A stretch of 64,000 nucleotides of DNA from an uncultured Cohaesibacter sp. (GTDB lineage: Bacteria; Pseudomonadota; Alphaproteobacteria; Rhizobiales; Cohaesibacteraceae): positions 1,441,303 to 1,505,302 of the forward strand of contig NZ_OY761553.1 in the NCBI RefSeq assembly GCF_963664735.1. The letters are read 5' to 3'. Every line of letters starts with the position of its first letter. Position 1 is the stretch's first letter. Both the position numbers and the translations under genes were made by a program. Below the pieces are notes generated by a model. That model was not told the origin of the DNA. It did no database searches and saw only the letters and a list, made by a program, of their open reading frames with translations. Positions 45,196 to 53,592 of the stretch are shown here, in pieces.

Positions 45196-45612
45196 TCAGT
45201 TCGATTTTGGCTCGGTAACCGCTCTTAACTGCATGACGCCCTGCAAGAGATGGTTCTTTCGATCCGGAAGCAATTCCAGACGTTCAATTTGCAAATTGAT
45301 GAGATAGTGATCTGACATCTCGGCCTGGGTTTCGCTGAGTAATGCTCTCAATCGCGCCCATATATTTTGCTGCAATTCGCGATCATTGGAGCTGGTCCAC
45401 ACCGTAATTGCGATACGGTGTTCTTCACCCTGTTCAGTGCCCGTGCTCCAGTCGCGCGAGTAGCTTGTAACCAGAGTGAGGTAAGGAAATGGAGCATTTC
45501 GTCTGGGTTCATCATAGAGCTTTGCTCCCCCGAGCAAAGTGAGCAGAGCCGTATCGCTCTTGAGATTGGTCAAAATGCCCTGCTCAAGCTGTTTGGAAGA
45601 CAATGCAGTCAT
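45196..45612 (-). CDS. GTA g8 tail terminator (DUF3168 family)
   Basis: A 138-residue DUF3168 protein. GAKLYDEPRRNAPFPYLTL and RIAITVWTSSNDRE are the characteristic parts. It caps the tail and joins it to the head. Its ATG overlaps the stop of the preceding small gene (ATGA), so the two are translated together. Confidence 0.9.
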   Translation of the reverse strand: MTALSSKQLEQGILTNLKSDTALLTLLGGAKLYDEPRRNAPFPYLTLVTSYSRDWSTGTEQGEEHRIAITVWTSSNDRELQQNIWARLRALLSETQAEMSDHYLINLQIERLELLPDRKNHLLQGVMQLRAVTEPKSN

Positions 45613-45878
45613 GAGGACCTCCTGTTTTGAGCCGTTGCCTGTATCAGCCTTGAGATCAATCCGGTGGGTGCAGTTCCACGATCGCCATACTGCGCTCTCA
45701 TAAGACCTTGGCCAGATAAACGTAGCGATCCTTCTGCACCAGACGATCCGGACGGCATGTCGGATGATACCTCAATATCCAATCCCTCCGATTTGGCCTG
45801 CTGCGACATTGTATTTGCGATAGAGACTAATCGTTGTGAAAGGATGCGTCGGGCCAAAAGGTCTAGACGGTCACTCAT
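45609..45878 (-). CDS. Extra small GTA gene between g7 and g8
   Basis: An 89-residue soluble protein overlapping both neighbours by ATGA at start and stop, so it is certainly part of the translated string. The N-terminal helix (LDLLARRILSQRLVSIANTM), then EVSSDMPSGSSGAEGSLRLS and the end LISRLIQATAQ, are vaguely like shortened HK97 gp10-type head-tail proteins. The classical RcGTA numbering has no gene at this position. I cannot assign a function beyond a probable neck role. Confidence 0.7.
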   Translation of the reverse strand: MSDRLDLLARRILSQRLVSIANTMSQQAKSEGLDIEVSSDMPSGSSGAEGSLRLSGQGLMRAQYGDRGTAPTGLISRLIQATAQNRRSS

Positions 45879-46234
45879 GTTTGCGCTCCCAGTCTGGTGC
45901 GCGCTTCAAGTATGAGCCAGCGCTCAGAAGCATCAGGATCTTGAAGTTTTAGGCAATCATATAGATCGCCCTTATATTCGATTGCCGTCACGTCCTTTAA
46001 ATCGTCCCGGAAACGGATGACAAACCGTAAGGTTAGGCTGTTCGCCTCCTGCTCGGCTTCGGTGCGCCCATTGCTCTCGACAGAGAGAATGCCAGCCCAG
46101 ACTTCAGCCACGGTGTCTAACGTCTCTGCACCATTCCATGGCATTTCGTCATCGAAAACCGGTTTGAGCAAGCTTACTTGATGGCGCAACCCTGCAGGAT
46201 CAAATTGAAAGGAAACAAGACCTGTCTGAGCCAA
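45875..46234 (-). CDS. GTA g7 head-tail stopper protein
   Basis: A 119-residue head-completion protein, with EVWAGILSVESNGRTEAEQE and RFVIRFRDDLKDVTAIEYKG typical of phage head-tail joining proteins. The start is decided by AGGAGGG five bases before a TTG at 46234. The frame is open 14 codons further to another TTG (46276), which has no ribosome site. It is coupled to the next gene by ATGA. Confidence 0.85.
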   Translation of the reverse strand: MAQTGLVSFQFDPAGLRHQVSLLKPVFDDEMPWNGAETLDTVAEVWAGILSVESNGRTEAEQEANSLTLRFVIRFRDDLKDVTAIEYKGDLYDCLKLQDPDASERWLILEARTRLGAQT

Positions 46235-46286
46235 GCTACCCTCCTGATTTTGAAGAGAAAGAACAAATTGTTTCAAACGAAACAGT

Positions 46287-46847
46287 TTAGAGATGAAGGC
46301 CGCGATATGGCGCGATCAATGGAGCCAAAGCCTTTGACAAGTCGGCCATTTGATCCGGATCTGCGATCAGGCGCCGTTCGTACCATTCGGCAACGATCAT
46401 CTTTATGGCCAACCGCAATGGATCTGGCACATCATCTGCTGTAGGGCCAAAACCGGTTTCAACCTCGATCTGAAGGCGTTGATTGCTACTGAGCAGAAAG
46501 CCATCAAGATTGGCAAGGATTGCCGGATTGTCTGCCTGAAAAATGGAGAGGCCAGAGACATCCAGTTCCGTTGCCTTGCCATCGACATTGATAACGGAAA
46601 GCGCCAGAAGCCCGGAGACAGGCTGAACAGGCAATCGAAAAGTCTCCCCCAGTGGCCCCTCAATCAAGAGGCGCCAGGTCTGGGTTATGAGATGGTGACC
46701 GATCATATGTTCCAGATGAACGCGGGCGGCACTCAGAAAGGCACGAAGCAAATCATCCTCGGCATCATGGTCGATCTTTAGGTAAGCCTTGATATCAACA
46801 AGGCTGACCGGTTCCACGGCGGGAGCGGTCAGAAGAATGGCAGACAT
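46287..46847 (-). CDS. GTA g6 head-tail connector
   Basis: A 186-residue connector of the phage gp6/phiE125 gp8 type. VSLVDIKAYLKIDHDAEDDL, the following LRAFLSAARVHLEHMIGHHL and the C-terminal DPLRLAIKMIVAEWYERR are family hallmarks. It binds the portal and starts the neck. A strong terminator lies between it and the capsid gene upstream, so its expression depends on read-through or on an internal promoter. Confidence 0.9.
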   Translation of the reverse strand: MSAILLTAPAVEPVSLVDIKAYLKIDHDAEDDLLRAFLSAARVHLEHMIGHHLITQTWRLLIEGPLGETFRLPVQPVSGLLALSVINVDGKATELDVSGLSIFQADNPAILANLDGFLLSSNQRLQIEVETGFGPTADDVPDPLRLAIKMIVAEWYERRLIADPDQMADLSKALAPLIAPYRGLHL

Positions 46848-46906
46848 ATCAACACCATTACAAATGAAACAGTTAGAAAGCCGCTTTATGCGACTGATTT
46901 ACATAT

Positions 46907-46944
46907 AAAAATGCCTTTGCTGGAACAAGCATCCAGCAAAGGCA
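46907..46944 (-). terminator. Intrinsic terminator inside the GTA operon, behind the capsid gene
   Basis: A perfect 12-bp stem TGCCTTTGCTGG/CCAGCAAAGGCA with a 9-base loop (46912-46944), followed on the minus strand by TTTTTATAT. It lies 47 bases past the g5 stop and 60 bases before the g6 start. The stem and T-run make a strong intrinsic terminator. Confidence 0.88.
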
Positions 46945-46990
46945 CGCATTCAGGGCGGCTTCTCTGCCACCCTCAGGGTCAGACTTCAAG

Positions 46991-48259
46991 TCAGGCAGAA
47001 AACTGCATCAGCTTGATGGCGTCATAGTCCTGCACACCGCCACCGACACGCTTGGTGACATAGAACAGAACATATGGCTTGGAGGAATATGGATCGCGCA
47101 AAATGCTCAGACCGAGACGATCAACAATCAGGTAGCCCCGCTTGAAATCACCGAAGGCCAAAGCGCAAGCATCTGAAGCAATATCCGGCATATCCTCGGC
47201 TTCGGTAATTGCATAGTTCAGCAAGGATGCCTTGGCTCCAATGGCTGCTGGCGGCTGCCAGAGATAGTTGCCATCACTGTCCTTAAGCTTGCGGATTTGG
47301 GCCTGAGTGGTGCGGTTCATCACGAACTGTGCGTTCTGACGATAGCCAGCCTTCAGGCTGTAAATAAGATCGATGAGAGGATCGCCCGGATTGGAGCTGC
47401 CAAACCCACCGTCTGTGCCGGTGGAAATGGAACCAAGTGAACCCCAGGCCCAACTATCTTCAGCGACAACGCTTTCAGCCATGAAGCCTTTGGGTTTGTT
47501 GACACCATCACCATTGACAAAGGCTGCTCCTTCCTGCTCGGCAAAGGCGGTTTCAACCTCGGCGGCAATCCATTCATCAACATTTATGGCCGCATCTTCA
47601 AGCAGGCTCGGCGTTGCAGCCGGCATCGCATAGAGTTCCATCGCAGTGTATGACAGCTCGGCCAAAGATGACGCATTGGTCTGAGGACGCGCAGCCGTTT
47701 CCCCTACCCAACCGACTTCCGGACCGGATTTGGCAAATGGTTTCTTCAAGGTTGCCCCTGAAATTTCACGGACATCCGCGATACCACGAATGGGAGAAAT
47801 GGCAGCAAGGCGCCGTCCTACTTCAGCTTCCACCAGTTCTGGCACCAGATAACCACCATCCGGATCTGAACTGATAGACATGGCCTTGGCTTCCAGATCG
47901 CGCAGGTCCTGTTCGACACCAGAGCGAATATAGCGATTGAACGCAGTTTTGTGCTCCATAGCACGCGGAGACAACAAAGAGCCATGGCGCCCCGAAGGCA
48001 TGCCGTCTCCAAGGGATGGACGACGTGCTTTGAGAATGAGATTGTCAAGAGCAGACTGCTGGTCATCCAACGCCTTGGAAATGCGGTCTACTTTATGTTC
48101 TGTAAGAACGTCAGCCGAGCGCTTTTCGATCTGTTCAAGACGGTCGTCATTGGCGCGTTTAAAAGCTTCGAAGGAAACCAGAAAATCGTCAAAAGCGGAA
48201 CCAAGTTCGCCATTGACCATGGATTTTGTCTCGGGAGACGGAATAGACATATCTTTCAT
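46991..48259 (-). CDS. GTA g5 major capsid protein (HK97 fold)
   Basis: A 422-residue HK97-type capsid precursor. The N-terminal ~110 residues are the helical delta/scaffold part (FEAFKRANDDRLEQIEKRSA), removed by the g4 protease. The mature capsid part has SDPDGGYLVPELVEAEVGRR, VGWVGETAARPQTNASSLAE, QNAQFVMNRTTQAQIRKLKD and FGDFKRGYLIVDRLGLSILR. The ATG at 48259 has GAG upstream. The gene is followed directly by a strong terminator, which would allow capsid mRNA to be made in excess. Confidence 0.95.
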   Translation of the reverse strand: MKDMSIPSPETKSMVNGELGSAFDDFLVSFEAFKRANDDRLEQIEKRSADVLTEHKVDRISKALDDQQSALDNLILKARRPSLGDGMPSGRHGSLLSPRAMEHKTAFNRYIRSGVEQDLRDLEAKAMSISSDPDGGYLVPELVEAEVGRRLAAISPIRGIADVREISGATLKKPFAKSGPEVGWVGETAARPQTNASSLAELSYTAMELYAMPAATPSLLEDAAINVDEWIAAEVETAFAEQEGAAFVNGDGVNKPKGFMAESVVAEDSWAWGSLGSISTGTDGGFGSSNPGDPLIDLIYSLKAGYRQNAQFVMNRTTQAQIRKLKDSDGNYLWQPPAAIGAKASLLNYAITEAEDMPDIASDACALAFGDFKRGYLIVDRLGLSILRDPYSSKPYVLFYVTKRVGGGVQDYDAIKLMQFSA

Positions 48260-48310
48260 GAGTAAACTCTTTTCATTTGAAATGAGCGAAGAAGAACGAG
48301 ACTGACAAAC

Positions 48311-49051
48311 CTAGCTATTGGCGGCCCGGAGCACGGCCCGCGTCAGTTTGCGTAAGCTGGAAAGCTCGTATGAAGGCTCAAGAAAGGCAGCGTCCTGCTT
48401 GCCTGTGAGGCCAGGAAGACCACGAGCCATAAGTGCCCGGGCCTGGGAACGACTTAACCCAGCGTCCTGCATGAGTTTGCGTTCCAATTCTCTTTTGCTG
48501 AATTGGGAGGCTTGGAAATGCTCACCAGAACCTGTCATCAATTCAGATTTGACTGAGGAAATGCGCGCATCCGGCTGCATCGGGAAAGTAACGATCGAGA
48601 TCTCCCAGAGATCCAGCTCCAGCAGTTTCCGGATACCATTATTGGGATCTTTGCTGCCGCGAACAGTGCGGAAGCCGATAGACAAGCCATCCAGAATACC
48701 GGCCTTCATCATCGAGAGGATTTCGCGCGCTTTGGTCACTTCTGTCGCAAGCTTGCCGCGTACGAACAATCCCTTTTCATCTTCGCGGATCGTCAACCAC
48801 TGCCCGATGGGTTGCGCAGGATCGTGCTGATACAAAAGCTTGATCCCCTCAAGGCCACGCATACGCAAACTATTGGCAAAGGCTCCCGGCTGGATCACAT
48901 CATGGCCAAGATCTTCTTTGCCAAAAAGACAGGCATAGCCTTCAAACAACCCATCATCGCTCACGCTTTCCAGAGCAGAAGGCATCGACTTCTTTTCAGA
49001 ATCCCGAAGCGAGAAATGTTTTCTATCTTTCGATATATCTCTATATTTCAT
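48311..49051 (-). CDS. GTA g4 prohead protease (HK97 family)
   Basis: A 246-residue prohead protease, with EGYACLFGKEDLGHDVIQPG (His-bearing strand) and ILDGLSIGFRTV (catalytic Ser) typical of the U35/HK97 family. It trims the capsid precursor. The C-terminal ~90 residues are a variable tail. The first ATG (49051) has a poor ribosome site. An ATG at 48985 behind AAAAGAAG is a good alternative and begins nearer the conserved domain. Confidence 0.92.
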   Translation of the reverse strand: MKYRDISKDRKHFSLRDSEKKSMPSALESVSDDGLFEGYACLFGKEDLGHDVIQPGAFANSLRMRGLEGIKLLYQHDPAQPIGQWLTIREDEKGLFVRGKLATEVTKAREILSMMKAGILDGLSIGFRTVRGSKDPNNGIRKLLELDLWEISIVTFPMQPDARISSVKSELMTGSGEHFQASQFSKRELERKLMQDAGLSRSQARALMARGLPGLTGKQDAAFLEPSYELSSLRKLTRAVLRAANS

Positions 49052-49211
49052 AATCTTATATCTACTTCATTACATAGAACTTGAGATAAGGCGAATACGC
49101 GCAACTGGTTCGTGCTCCAAATGAGCTTCCAAACAGCGCGAGAAGCGAGCAAAGACGTCCCGATGGTTCATTGAATTGCCCGTGCCTATCTGTGAACCGA
49201 AATCTGGTTTA

Positions 49212-49409
49212 CTATTCCAAAAGGCTGGTGAGACGGGCGATCTCTTCAACGAAGTCCTGAAAGCGCTTGTTGGATGCTGCCTGCTCTCGCAAACTCCAGA
49301 CAAGCAACCCACTTGCCGCACTCGCCCAAAGGAAAAGCGCAACATGAGCAAGATCTCCTTTGGATGCAAAAATCTGTAAAGCTTCTGCCACATCACTTTC
49401 TCCCGTCAC
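49212..49409 (-). CDS. GTA g3.5-like small membrane protein
   Basis: A 65-residue protein starting at a GTG inside the end of the portal gene. One hydrophobic helix (LAHVALFLWASAASGLLVWS) is followed by a charged helix (REQAASNKRFQDFVEEIARL). RcGTA has a small gene (g3.5) of unknown function in the same place between portal and protease. It probably sits in the membrane. A 160-base gap without a gene separates it from g4. Confidence 0.72.
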   Translation of the reverse strand: MTGESDVAEALQIFASKGDLAHVALFLWASAASGLLVWSLREQAASNKRFQDFVEEIARLTSLLE

Positions 49410-50682
49410 TTACGCCACTATCTGAGCCTGAAGTCTCTGCAATCGGGCTATAGCCAACCGCGATGCGTTTCTCGTTTTCACTCAAGAAGGAGGCATTGCC
49501 GACGCGGTTCCAAAGCGCTTCCCGCTCGCTTGCCAATGCAGAAATGAGATCAAGATCAATCTTCAGCTCGAACGGCTCGTCATAGGCAGGAGAAAGCCAG
49601 CGAGCGAGGCTCTGCAAACACCGCCCAGCCAGAGGCAAAACTGTCTGTCGCCAGAAGGCGCGGTTCGCTTCGGCATAGTTGGCATAGGTATTGTCACCGG
49701 GAATGCCTAGCAACATGGGTGGCACACCGAAGGCCAGAGCAATCTCGCGGGCGGCACTGTTCTTGGCGTCGATGAAGTCCATATCGCGCGGCGACATGCT
49801 CATGCTTTTCCAGTCCAGGCCGCCTTCGAGCAACAGAGGGCGCCCCGCGTTCATGGCTCCCTGATAGCCCTCTTCCAGCTCCTTTTTCAGCCGTTCGAAC
49901 TGCTCATCGCTCAGATTGCCTGCCTCTGACGCAGCATAGACCAGTGCTCCTGAAGGTCGGGCGGAGTTGTCCAGCAGTGCCTTGTTCCAACTGGCAGCAG
50001 CATTGTGCACGTCCAGACTGATCTGTGCGGCTTCCAATGGACTAAGCCCATAATGATCATCATGGGGATGAAATAGAGTGATATGCAAAATAGGCGGCAT
50101 GGGCGCGGCGTCATCCGTCTGATCAAATCGCACAGACTTGTTGCCGATTGTGTAGTCATACGCATCGGGCCAGCCATTCAGACCGGGTACAACCTTTATC
50201 CTGTCGGGCCTCAGGCAATGCAGCTCTTTCAGGCTGCTGGCCCCGCAGACACCCTCGATATAGGCATTGCCAGAAACCAGCAAATGGCCATAGAGGCTCT
50301 CCAGCCAGGTGGCGCCGTCCTGTCGTTCATTGGGCTGGCGCAACAGATTGAGAACAGGGTGCTCGGTAAGCCGCTCTCCCTCAATCTGACAGAAAATCCT
50401 CGCAGAAGCGGCTGCTTCCGAGATCATTCTGATCGAGCGATATACGATGGGATTGCGAGCATAGCCCTGAATGGCAAGCGCAGCATAATCTCTGGGCGTC
50501 CAGCGCGGACGGCCAGTCTGATGAACGGCGATGAGGGCCCCTGTGCGTGAGCTTTTCTCTTCCGTATTTTGAGATGCCAGTGAACCTGCATTTTCGCGGC
50601 CTTTGCCCGACGAAGCATCCCGGAGACTATTCTTTCGAGGCGAGCGCGTTCGCGCCGGCCCTTTCAAGGTCCAGCGAAGCAT
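49393..50682 (-). CDS. GTA g3 portal protein
   Basis: A 429-residue HK97-type portal that forms the DNA entry and exit ring. IVYRSIRMISEAAASARIFC, HPVLNLLRQPNERQDGATWL, SGNAYIEGV and ALAFGVPPMLLGIPGDNTYA are family signatures. The N-terminal ~55 residues are basic and low in order. GGAAGGAAGAA before the ATG at 50682 fixes the start. It is 27 bases after g2. Confidence 0.95.
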   Translation of the reverse strand: MLRWTLKGPARTRSPRKNSLRDASSGKGRENAGSLASQNTEEKSSRTGALIAVHQTGRPRWTPRDYAALAIQGYARNPIVYRSIRMISEAAASARIFCQIEGERLTEHPVLNLLRQPNERQDGATWLESLYGHLLVSGNAYIEGVCGASSLKELHCLRPDRIKVVPGLNGWPDAYDYTIGNKSVRFDQTDDAAPMPPILHITLFHPHDDHYGLSPLEAAQISLDVHNAAASWNKALLDNSARPSGALVYAASEAGNLSDEQFERLKKELEEGYQGAMNAGRPLLLEGGLDWKSMSMSPRDMDFIDAKNSAAREIALAFGVPPMLLGIPGDNTYANYAEANRAFWRQTVLPLAGRCLQSLARWLSPAYDEPFELKIDLDLISALASEREALWNRVGNASFLSENEKRIAVGYSPIAETSGSDSGVSDGRK

Positions 50683-50709
50683 GTGCTTCTTCCTTCCTTT
50701 TCTGAAGTG

Positions 50710-52008
50710 TCAGATCGATCTGACTTTTGGTTGAGACCGATCATTGAGGCAGAGGTGCGTTACGGCCCAAACCATCGCATCAAGTCTGTCCGGGCTTTTA
50801 CCCGAAGACAGACCGTCCAGCCCGAAATCACACATTTCATCTTCCAGCTCAGCCATATTTCCAACGTGACGAACCCGCCCCTGCTCATAAAGAGCACTGA
50901 CGGGCTCAGCCCGCAGATATTTCCCTCGCGTTGCACGGACAGGGCGCACGGGTACTGTCGAGTCGATATTGCCTAGGATTGTGGTCACCATCTCTCCCCC
51001 CTGATTGACCTCGGCGATGACACAATCGGCCTCGAAACGATTATATAGCGCGATCGCCTTAGTGGCCCACGCGGTGGGACTTGCGCACGAAAGAGAGCTA
51101 TCCCGCAGGATGAAACACAGCCCATCTCCATCGATGCCCGCGACAATCAAACCGCATGCGTCAGCGCTCTTGCCAGAGGTCGCAGGTGGGTCGATGGCAA
51201 TTACGATCCGGCTGAGGGTCGCGGGAGGATCATCAACCCTCAGCCGGTCGAGCTGATCACGCTTCCAAAGCGCGTCTGCTCTGTCCTCTATCAACTCACC
51301 ATCAAGTTCTTGTCTTCCAAGGCGAGAGCCTTCATAACGCCGGACAATGGCATCCAGAAAGTTCGGTGCCAAATTGGCCAAATTCGCGCGCGTTGGTGCG
51401 TGGCTGAGCGCGGTAGACGGGTCGGCCATGAGCCGTTTGAGCAAAGGTGTCGGTTTGGGGGTTGTTGTTACAATCTGACGGGGCTTTCGGCCCAGCCTAA
51501 GTCCAAACTGCAACATGTCCCAAGTTGCCTCGGCATGGCCCCATTTTGCCAGTTCATCCCCCCACGCTGCATCGAACTGCGGTCCGCGCAGGCTCTCAGG
51601 ATCTTCTGCAGAGAAAATTTGCGCAACAGCTCCGTTGCTCCATTCCAGTCTTCGTCGCGAAGACAGCCAGGTTGGACGGTCGCTTTTGGAATGGATCGCC
51701 AGCAGACCAGATACCCCTTCGACCATCACATCACGCGCATCCTGAAGAGTTTCCCCGATCAGAGCAATGCGCCCATATGGTTGTTCGGCAAAGGGTGCTC
51801 GTCCTTGCACGATCGCTTTGATCCATTCCGCTCCGGTTCTGGTTTTGCCCGCGCCGCGCCCACCCAGTACAAGCCATGTTATCCAGTCACTGGAAGGTGG
51901 AAGCTGATCAGGTCTGGCCCATAATTCCCAGTCATAAAACAGCCGTTGCAGCTCACTGTGGCTCAGACCGGCCAGAAAACTCGTTTGAAGATCCTTGTTT
52001 GAGCCCAT
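50710..52008 (-). CDS. GTA g2 terminase large subunit
   Basis: The DNA-packaging motor and headful nuclease, about 432 residues. Walker A is GGRGAGKTRTGAEW (about 49-62) and the Walker B region is FDAAWGDELAKW. The RNase H-like nuclease has its first Asp in IVIAIDPPATSGKSADACGL. The frame overlaps g1. I placed the start at the ATG at 52008, near where the conserved domain begins, but a cluster of ATGs up to 52080 is possible. GTA terminases package about 4-5 kb of random host DNA. Confidence 0.95.
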   Translation of the reverse strand: MGSNKDLQTSFLAGLSHSELQRLFYDWELWARPDQLPPSSDWITWLVLGGRGAGKTRTGAEWIKAIVQGRAPFAEQPYGRIALIGETLQDARDVMVEGVSGLLAIHSKSDRPTWLSSRRRLEWSNGAVAQIFSAEDPESLRGPQFDAAWGDELAKWGHAEATWDMLQFGLRLGRKPRQIVTTTPKPTPLLKRLMADPSTALSHAPTRANLANLAPNFLDAIVRRYEGSRLGRQELDGELIEDRADALWKRDQLDRLRVDDPPATLSRIVIAIDPPATSGKSADACGLIVAGIDGDGLCFILRDSSLSCASPTAWATKAIALYNRFEADCVIAEVNQGGEMVTTILGNIDSTVPVRPVRATRGKYLRAEPVSALYEQGRVRHVGNMAELEDEMCDFGLDGLSSGKSPDRLDAMVWAVTHLCLNDRSQPKVRSI

Positions 52009-52534
52009 CAAGGCGGCGCGCAAGTTCTTCGCGGAGACGGTCAAGGGAGCCTTGGTCATTGCTGGTGTCATTGCCATCACTCGTCTGTTTGGTGTCGCCC
52101 TCGGAATCCGATCCTGTCGGATTTAATTCCATGATCCTGTCGAGTGTTCGGGCGATGGTGCCCAGCATGCGGGCTTCTTTTTCGTCGAAAGCAGCACTGC
52201 CATCCTGCAACTGCCTTTCGAGGTGTCGTATTTGTTGATCGGTTGCATTGTATAGGCGTCGAACCATGGCCAGATGATCGATTGTAGCCTCTGGCTGCGC
52301 CGGAGCCTGTTGGATTGACAAAGCATCACCAAGAGGCCCGCCCTGTCCTTCTTGATTGGGCTTTCGTTGTTGGGGCATGTCTTTTTGCCCCTTCCACATT
52401 TTGCGCCTCTTTCTAAGCGTAGCGACACTGATGCCATGCACAGCAGCGATTGCGGAGAAAGGCGCTCTTTGCTTATTCTCGCATTCGGCTCGAATGGCAC
52501 TCCAGTCCGGTTTCTTTGACTGCTTTTCCGACAT
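51953..52534 (-). CDS. GTA g1 small terminase-like protein
   Basis: A 193-residue protein with an N-terminal helix-turn-helix (PDWSAIRAECENKQRAPFSA, AAVHGISVATLRKRRKMW). A Gln/Pro-rich linker and a helical part (DHLAMVRRLYNATDQQIRHL) follow, ending in a charged C-terminus. It has the position and composition of GTA gp1, which acts as the small terminase subunit. The ATG at 52534 has GGGAA upstream; the frame is open 13 codons further to a TTG. The operon promoter should lie between it and the terminator at 52650. Confidence 0.85.
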   Translation of the reverse strand: MSEKQSKKPDWSAIRAECENKQRAPFSAIAAVHGISVATLRKRRKMWKGQKDMPQQRKPNQEGQGGPLGDALSIQQAPAQPEATIDHLAMVRRLYNATDQQIRHLERQLQDGSAAFDEKEARMLGTIARTLDRIMELNPTGSDSEGDTKQTSDGNDTSNDQGSLDRLREELARRLDGLKQGSSNEFSGRSEPQ

Positions 52535-52649
52535 GCTTATTCCCGAGGTATGAAATTTGGAAATGTCGTCCAATTGCGTAAAAATCCCCGCAGCCCATCA
52601 GGGACAACGAGGTTGCAAATTTGTTCGCATTCCATATCTGCTAAAGCAT

Positions 52650-52679
52650 AAAAAAAGCCGCTTCGGCAGACCGAGCGGC
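52650..52679 (-). terminator. Intrinsic terminator between the YcgN-type gene and the GTA operon
   Basis: On the minus strand GCCGCT-CGG, loop TCTG, CCG-A-AGCGGC, then TTTTTTT. It stops transcription from the upstream gene, so the GTA operon needs its own promoter within about 115 bases (52535-52649). The rest of the 341-base gap (to 52875) holds no gene. Confidence 0.85.
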
Positions 52680-52875
52680 AGCTAATTGAAAGGCTATTGC
52701 CTAAACTTGAACACAAAACAGCCTTCTGGAGCCAAAGTTGCTCGCACCATTCCGACTGTAGCTAATATGTACCGCAGGACCGTTCGCAGGTCAAGCATTT
52801 TTCTCGTTTAAATTGTATTTTTCTATTTATGGTTTTAAATTGCTAGAAAATTCAGATATTTGTAGCAGGGAAAAG

Positions 52876-53412
52876 TCACTGCGGATCTCGTTTGAGCACA
52901 ACCGGTTCGTCGTCAGCATCTTCGCCGGGCCAGCTTGCAAGATGATTTTCATAGTCTTCCACTTCCATGCCCTCTTCAGAAACCACACGCCCCCGCACAG
53001 AAATGCCCGCTTGGTGAATCGTATCTGGATCACCTGAAACCAGCGGGTGCCACCAGTAAAGATCATAGCCTTCATCAAGAAGGCGGTAGGCGCAGGTTGG
53101 CGGCAACCATGAAATAGACCCTACGGTTTCCGCATCAAGAGGAACACAATCAGGAACGGTAGCCAGCCTGTTATGATAGTCCTTGCAACGGCAAGCATCT
53201 GAATCAAGCAAGCTGCAAGCAACATCGGTCCATATGATTTCGCCGGTGTCCCAGTCTTCCAGCTTATTGAGGCAGCAGCGTGCACATCCATCACAAAGGG
53301 ACTCCCATTCTGCCTTGCTCATCTCGTTGAGTCGTTTCACCTGCCAGAAGGGCTTTTGATATTCAGCCGTTGGATCAACAGTGGCAATTAGGTCGAGTTT
53401 CTTGTCTGTCAT
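52876..53412 (-). CDS. YcgN-type cysteine-cluster protein (UPF0260)
   Basis: A 178-residue cytoplasmic protein with the family's cysteine pattern: [15 protein letters not shown], then [18 protein letters not shown] and CVPL, then PPTCAYRLL. Such clusters usually bind metal or zinc, but the function of UPF0260 is unknown. The length matches E. coli YcgN (about 150-170). The ATG at 53412 starts [12 protein letters not shown]; the frame is open 21 codons further. It diverges from the penicillin-binding protein gene. Confidence 0.88.
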   Translation of the reverse strand: MTDKKLDLIATVDPTAEYQKPFWQVKRLNEMSKAEWESLCDGCARCCLNKLEDWDTGEIIWTDVACSLLDSDACRCKDYHNRLATVPDCVPLDAETVGSISWLPPTCAYRLLDEGYDLYWWHPLVSGDPDTIHQAGISVRGRVVSEEGMEVEDYENHLASWPGEDADDEPVVLKRDPQ

Positions 53413-53592
53413 GAGTCCAGGCCCTTGCTGATGAGCTGTTGCGTCGATGCGTTTTTGCAAAAATCCGATCGACAAAAAAAGAATGATGCGTCAAGCCCCT
53501 TAAGAGAAGTAGGTCCAATGCTCTCGGATATGAACGCAATAGAGCTGATAAACTAAAATTTATGCCTGGCGCAAGACTTGCTTCTTGATGTG

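Larger units (their letters stand above)
37443..52534 (-). mobile_element. RcGTA-type gene transfer agent structural cluster
   Basis: Fifteen kilobases of co-directional genes in the order g1-g2-g3-g3.5-g4-g5-g6-g7-(extra)-g8-g9-g10-g10.1-g11-g12-g13-g14-g15. This matches the Rhodobacter capsulatus GTA order. Adjacent genes often overlap by ATGA. No integrase, repressor, replication gene or attachment repeat was found, as expected for a domesticated GTA rather than a prophage. All the structural frames are intact, so particles may still be made. Terminators at 52650-52679 and 46907-46944 bound and subdivide the transcript. Confidence 0.93.

Noticed and set aside
49070-49396. Minus-strand 108-codon frame between portal and protease genes
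   Set aside because: It overlaps the g3.5-like frame and shows no conserved pattern or ribosome site.
37443-52534. Interpretation as an active prophage
   Set aside because: No integrase, repressor, replication genes or flanking attachment repeats; gene order and the short tape measure fit an RcGTA-type GTA.
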